A stretch of DNA of 64,000 nt from Halorussus halobius. GTDB lineage: Archaea > Halobacteriota > Halobacteria > Halobacteriales > Haladaptataceae. Positions 61,758 through 64,000 of this stretch are shown here, one piece after another; within the stretch, counting starts at the first letter, position 1, and each line of letters opens with the position of its first letter. The stretch spans positions 62,001 to 126,000 of the forward strand of contig NZ_SBIU01000005.1 in the NCBI RefSeq assembly GCF_004765805.1, written 5' to 3'. A program made the position numbers and the translations under genes. A model generated the notes under the pieces. The model was given only the letters and a program-made list of their open reading frames with translations, ran no database searches and had not been told where the DNA came from.

Positions 61758-62228
61758 GTGCCCTACAGCTACCGACCCCACCACTTCGAGGACTTCGAGG
61801 AGGGACAGACCTTCGAGAGCGTCGGCCGGACGGTCACCGAGTACGATTTCGTCCAGCACTCGGCGTTCGCGGGCGACTGGACCGAACTCCACACCAACAA
61901 GGAGTACGCCGAGGACGAACACTTCGGCGAGCGCGTGGCACACGGTCCGATGACGTTCACGCTGGCGACCGGGTTCGTCTATCGCACGGGCATCCTGGAG
62001 CGGACGGTGCTGGCGTTCCTCGGGATGAACTACATGGACATCCCGAACCCGGTGTACATGGACGACACCATCTCGCTGGACATGACGGTCACCGAGACGA
62101 CCGAGATATCCAGTCGGGACGACGCCGGACTGGTCGTCATCGACACCACGATGACCAATCAGGAAGACGACGTGGTGTTCGAAGGGGACATGAAGTTCCT
62201 CATCAAGAAGGCGGACGCCGACGAGTAG
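61758..62228 (+). CDS. MaoC-like dehydratase/hydratase (hotdog fold)
   Basis: 156 residues starting with GTG at 61758. The hotdog pattern is clear: FEEGQTFESVGRTVTEYDF, the catalytic-type GDWTELHTNKEYAEDEHFGERVAHG (D-x4-H...H-G), then MTFTLATGFVYRTG. This is the R-specific enoyl-CoA hydratase/MaoC group, acting on acyl-CoA compounds. The TATA-like agaattttatcg upstream supports the GTG start. The gene is divergent from the M42 peptidase gene. Confidence 0.9.
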   Translation: MPYSYRPHHFEDFEEGQTFESVGRTVTEYDFVQHSAFAGDWTELHTNKEYAEDEHFGERVAHGPMTFTLATGFVYRTGILERTVLAFLGMNYMDIPNPVYMDDTISLDMTVTETTEISSRDDAGLVVIDTTMTNQEDDVVFEGDMKFLIKKADADE

Positions 62229-62799
62229 CGCCGTCGCCGCCGGCTACCTGGGTGCTTCTTCTCCGGGAAAATCGGGAAGTCGGTCCGGCCCCAATCGGAG
62301 CGAGGCGAGCGCCTCGCTTACAGGAACGCGAACTGCGTCCGGCGTCGCTTCGAGGGGTCGTTTTTCACGTCGGCTGCTGTGCGTCCGGTTCGGATTTGGC
62401 TCGCTACGTACATCTGTATTCGTACATTTCGTCCCGGGGGTATATGAAAATTCTCCGATAGACGGCCTCATGGGGTGAATTCTCACGCATGTCGGTCGTT
62501 GGCGCGGTGAACGAGACTGGTTGTCATCGCCCGATTCGCGGACGGCGATTGGGCTGCTGTGCGGTGGTTTCGTCGGTTTCGGCAGACGATAGCGTCGTGG
62601 TAGTGTCATCAGGTGTAGAGATAGCCCCGTCTGGCTCGGTAGCGCCGGAACATGTGAGTAATAGTAGTTGGTACGCGTTCAGAGTGTGCGTCTCGTGGCC
62701 GGGCAAAGTTTGAGTCGCGTTCGATGGAGAAGCAGGTTTCCAGCGGCCGAGGTGGCTACGTTCCGTTGCGAGCCTCATGCGGAGAGTGCGAACGCAAGA
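62229..62799. other. A/T-richer gene-free region
   Basis: About 570 bases. The G+C content drops visibly compared with the rest of the window, with runs such as gtacatttc and gggtatatgaaaattctcc (62437-62455). Small frames on both strands (62489-62713 plus and 62524-62778 minus) have no recognisable family and overlap each other. The tract at 62398-62460 is probably a promoter, but no gene follows closely. Confidence 0.45.
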
Positions 62800-63687
62800 T
62801 CAGGATATGTACGTCCAGTAGATGAGAAAGTCCGCAGTGAAGTGTATGACCAATGCTATCAGCAGCCCCCGAGTCTCAAAGATACATTTCGCCAGTATCC
62901 ACGCATAAAATCCCGTCATCAGGACGCCGACGACACCACCCGGTGAGCCGAAGTAGTGAAACAGCCCGAAGTATGCACCTAATAGAAGAAGAGCTTGGGT
63001 TTTGCCAATTGCCTCGACGAGGTCAGCAAGCGGTGCTGCACGAAAGATGACCTCCTCGTTAAATGCATTCACTATCACAGCGAGTGAAACAAGTATAAGC
63101 AGATATCCGAATTCTTGAATCCCTCCTGGAAGGGAGTACTGCCCTGTGGCCGCAGAGAAAACGAACAACAGGGCTCCAGGAATACCGCCCCACAAGAGAG
63201 CGGCCTCCCACCACTTGCGGTCACGCCGGAGTCCAGGAATAACCGACCGACTGACAGTGGACGCCGGGTCTCCCAAGCGGAGAAATAGCCGTTCCCGAGT
63301 CTTTCCTGTAAGAAGCAGTATAACTATCAGTCCGAGGACAAACGCGTGCTGAAGGAGGTTCGTGGCGAGTTGTGACCATATCCCGGACGGCACTGTGAGC
63401 CCGATTATGGACACCCACGACAGTCGGACTTGGAACGTACAAATGGCAGCAAGAACTGCGAGAGCGAAGGACTGCAGCGGTCGAAAGCGTTCCATTGTCG
63501 TCAACAGCAGGAAGCAGACGGCAGTGGCGAACTGTGCGGGAATAACCCACGAAGGGCGAGTTCCCCCGAAAGTCGCCGTCAGTATTAGCGGACCGGTCGT
63601 CAAAAACAGCACTCCCCATGCGACGAGGGAGAGCAAGGAGGCGTTTTCAGAGGGCACTATATCTCCAACCTGCCTACCCGTGTACAT
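62800..63687 (-). CDS. CPBP-family intramembrane glutamic endopeptidase
   Basis: 295 residues with about eight helices. The CPBP/Abi (CAAX-like) protease motifs are E211-E212-x3-R216 in NEEVIFRA, then FGLFHYF (H244) and the last H282 in ALVIHFTADF. These residues hold the active site in the membrane. Such proteins process prenylated proteins or act in bacteriocin immunity and phage defence; here the task is unknown. Base composition is lower in GC and has more Ile, Lys and Thr than neighbouring genes, hinting at transfer. A clear TATA box lies at 63720-63729. Confidence 0.85.
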   Translation of the reverse strand: MYTGRQVGDIVPSENASLLSLVAWGVLFLTTGPLILTATFGGTRPSWVIPAQFATAVCFLLLTTMERFRPLQSFALAVLAAICTFQVRLSWVSIIGLTVPSGIWSQLATNLLQHAFVLGLIVILLLTGKTRERLFLRLGDPASTVSRSVIPGLRRDRKWWEAALLWGGIPGALLFVFSAATGQYSLPGGIQEFGYLLILVSLAVIVNAFNEEVIFRAAPLADLVEAIGKTQALLLLGAYFGLFHYFGSPGGVVGVLMTGFYAWILAKCIFETRGLLIALVIHFTADFLIYWTYIS

Positions 63688-63719
63688 GTCCGGAAAGTGG
63701 AATTACTCTCGTAATAGGC

Positions 63720-63729
63720 TTTTATATTT
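63720..63729 (-). promoter_or_regulatory. Strong TATA box of the CPBP gene
   Basis: On the minus strand aaatataaaa is an almost ideal archaeal TATA box, placing transcription start near 63698, about 11 bases before the ATG at 63687. Confidence 0.6.
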
Positions 63730-63914
63730 GGGGTAGTCTTCCGAAAGTCCGAGCGGGAGGTAGCACCGGAGGAGGTGAAAACAGCCCTATTCGGAAGAGT
63801 CCCCACTGTGAGTGTCCGGTTCATCCGCCCAGTTCGTTAACCAAATCCGGCCGGAGTTGAATACTGTACAGTCGCTGAGTTGGTCCTCTAAGCGGTGTAC
63901 TGCTCTCTTGCTAT

Positions 63915-64000
63915 TCAGGAGAGCGAACACGGCGCGCCGGCGTTAGCCCGTTCACCCAAACGTAACAGCCGTTTCACGTTCAAGCCTGAATAACGGAATC
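63915..64000 (-). CDS. Possible C-terminus of a protein entering from the right edge (partial)
   Basis: A minus-strand frame is open from the window edge to a TGA at 63915-63917 and gives 27 residues (FRYSGLNVKRLLRLGERANA, then GAPCSLS). It is basic and short, unlike typical haloarchaeal acidic proteins, and could belong to a transposase or ribosomal-type protein, or be chance. Only neighbouring sequence can decide. Confidence 0.25.
   Translation of the reverse strand, partial: FRYSGLNVKRLLRLGERANAGAPCSLS

Larger units (their letters stand above)
63688..64000. other. Edge region, mostly noncoding
   Basis: About 313 bases at the window edge. Apart from the CPBP promoter and the possible C-terminal frame (63915-64000) no gene is supported. 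Two near-complementary segments, gctattcagg (63910-63919) and cctgaataac (63985-63994), form an imperfect inverted repeat, as might mark the end of a small mobile or structured element. Confidence 0.4.

Noticed and set aside
62489..62778. Two overlapping small frames on opposite strands in the A/T-richer gap
   Set aside because: Neither has a recognisable domain and they overlap each other; evidence is too weak to call a gene.

Overview
The window is a GC-rich, gene-dense piece of a haloarchaeal (class Halobacteria) chromosome. The evidence is in the proteins and the signals. Proteins are acidic (Asp/Glu-rich, Lys-poor). Most genes start directly at, or a few bases after, the place expected about 26 nt downstream of a TATA-like box, which means leaderless transcripts. 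Many neighbours overlap by ATGA or GTGA. Archaeal-type genes are present: pelota, RNase P component 4, split GMP synthase, TatA, an Mrp/Mnh antiporter operon and an archaeal 7S (SRP) RNA. The genus cannot be fixed from this window alone.

Layout. 0-7.6 kb: a GTPBP1-like GTPase, a winged-helix/MazF-like pair resembling a toxin-antitoxin module, a HAD hydrolase, a two-gene coiled-coil/zinc-ribbon operon, and a PspA-JAMM protease operon that diverges from an alpha/beta hydrolase across a 53-nt gap. 8-11.5 kb: nucleotide synthesis (pyrG, GMP synthase subunit B) and two small proteins. 11.9-19.3 kb: a truncated FAD protein, a fused ABC exporter, coaBC, a two-gene ABC-2 system and a membrane-anchored helix-turn-helix protein. 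19.4-27.7 kb: a nine-gene Mrp/Mnh cation/proton antiporter operon, mnhE-F-G-DUF4040-B-C-D-D-D, with mnhE fused to a UspA-like domain and a short upstream ORF ahead of it. 27.7-31.4 kb: purine salvage (hpt, a nucleoside phosphorylase), tRNA-Arg(CCU), tatA and an HD phosphohydrolase. 31.3-34.7 kb: a histidine kinase and two GT4 glycosyltransferases. 34.9-37.0 kb: rnp4, a YhbY-like protein, MscS and the 7S RNA. 37-47.3 kb: small membrane proteins, cysteine synthase, a second HAD, a CoA-binding protein, TrmB, MscS, UspA, a 5'-nucleotidase-like enzyme, two small haloarchaeal proteins and a secreted PHB-depolymerase-like esterase. 47.4-55 kb: a DUF4013 protein, pelota, an MBL hydrolase, a Tat-lipoprotein GH5 glycosidase, a four-Cys protein coupled to a BKACE enzyme, and an esterase. 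55-62.2 kb: an Lhr-type helicase, a winged-helix regulator, a soluble chemotaxis transducer, an M42 peptidase and a MaoC-like protein. 62.3-64 kb: AT-richer DNA with a CPBP membrane protease, possibly acquired.

Three intergenic regions (39.56-39.91, 49.43-49.76 and 54.58-54.85 kb) carry copies of one palindromic noncoding element. They share a core arm around gaggcagtagctagc and GC-rich outer arms. In the third copy the left side is eroded and flanked by a 22-bp tandem repeat. This family and a 42-bp duplication of the hpt 3' end (28.26-28.44 kb) are the least explained structures here. No CRISPR array, rRNA operon, complete insertion sequence or clear replication origin was seen.
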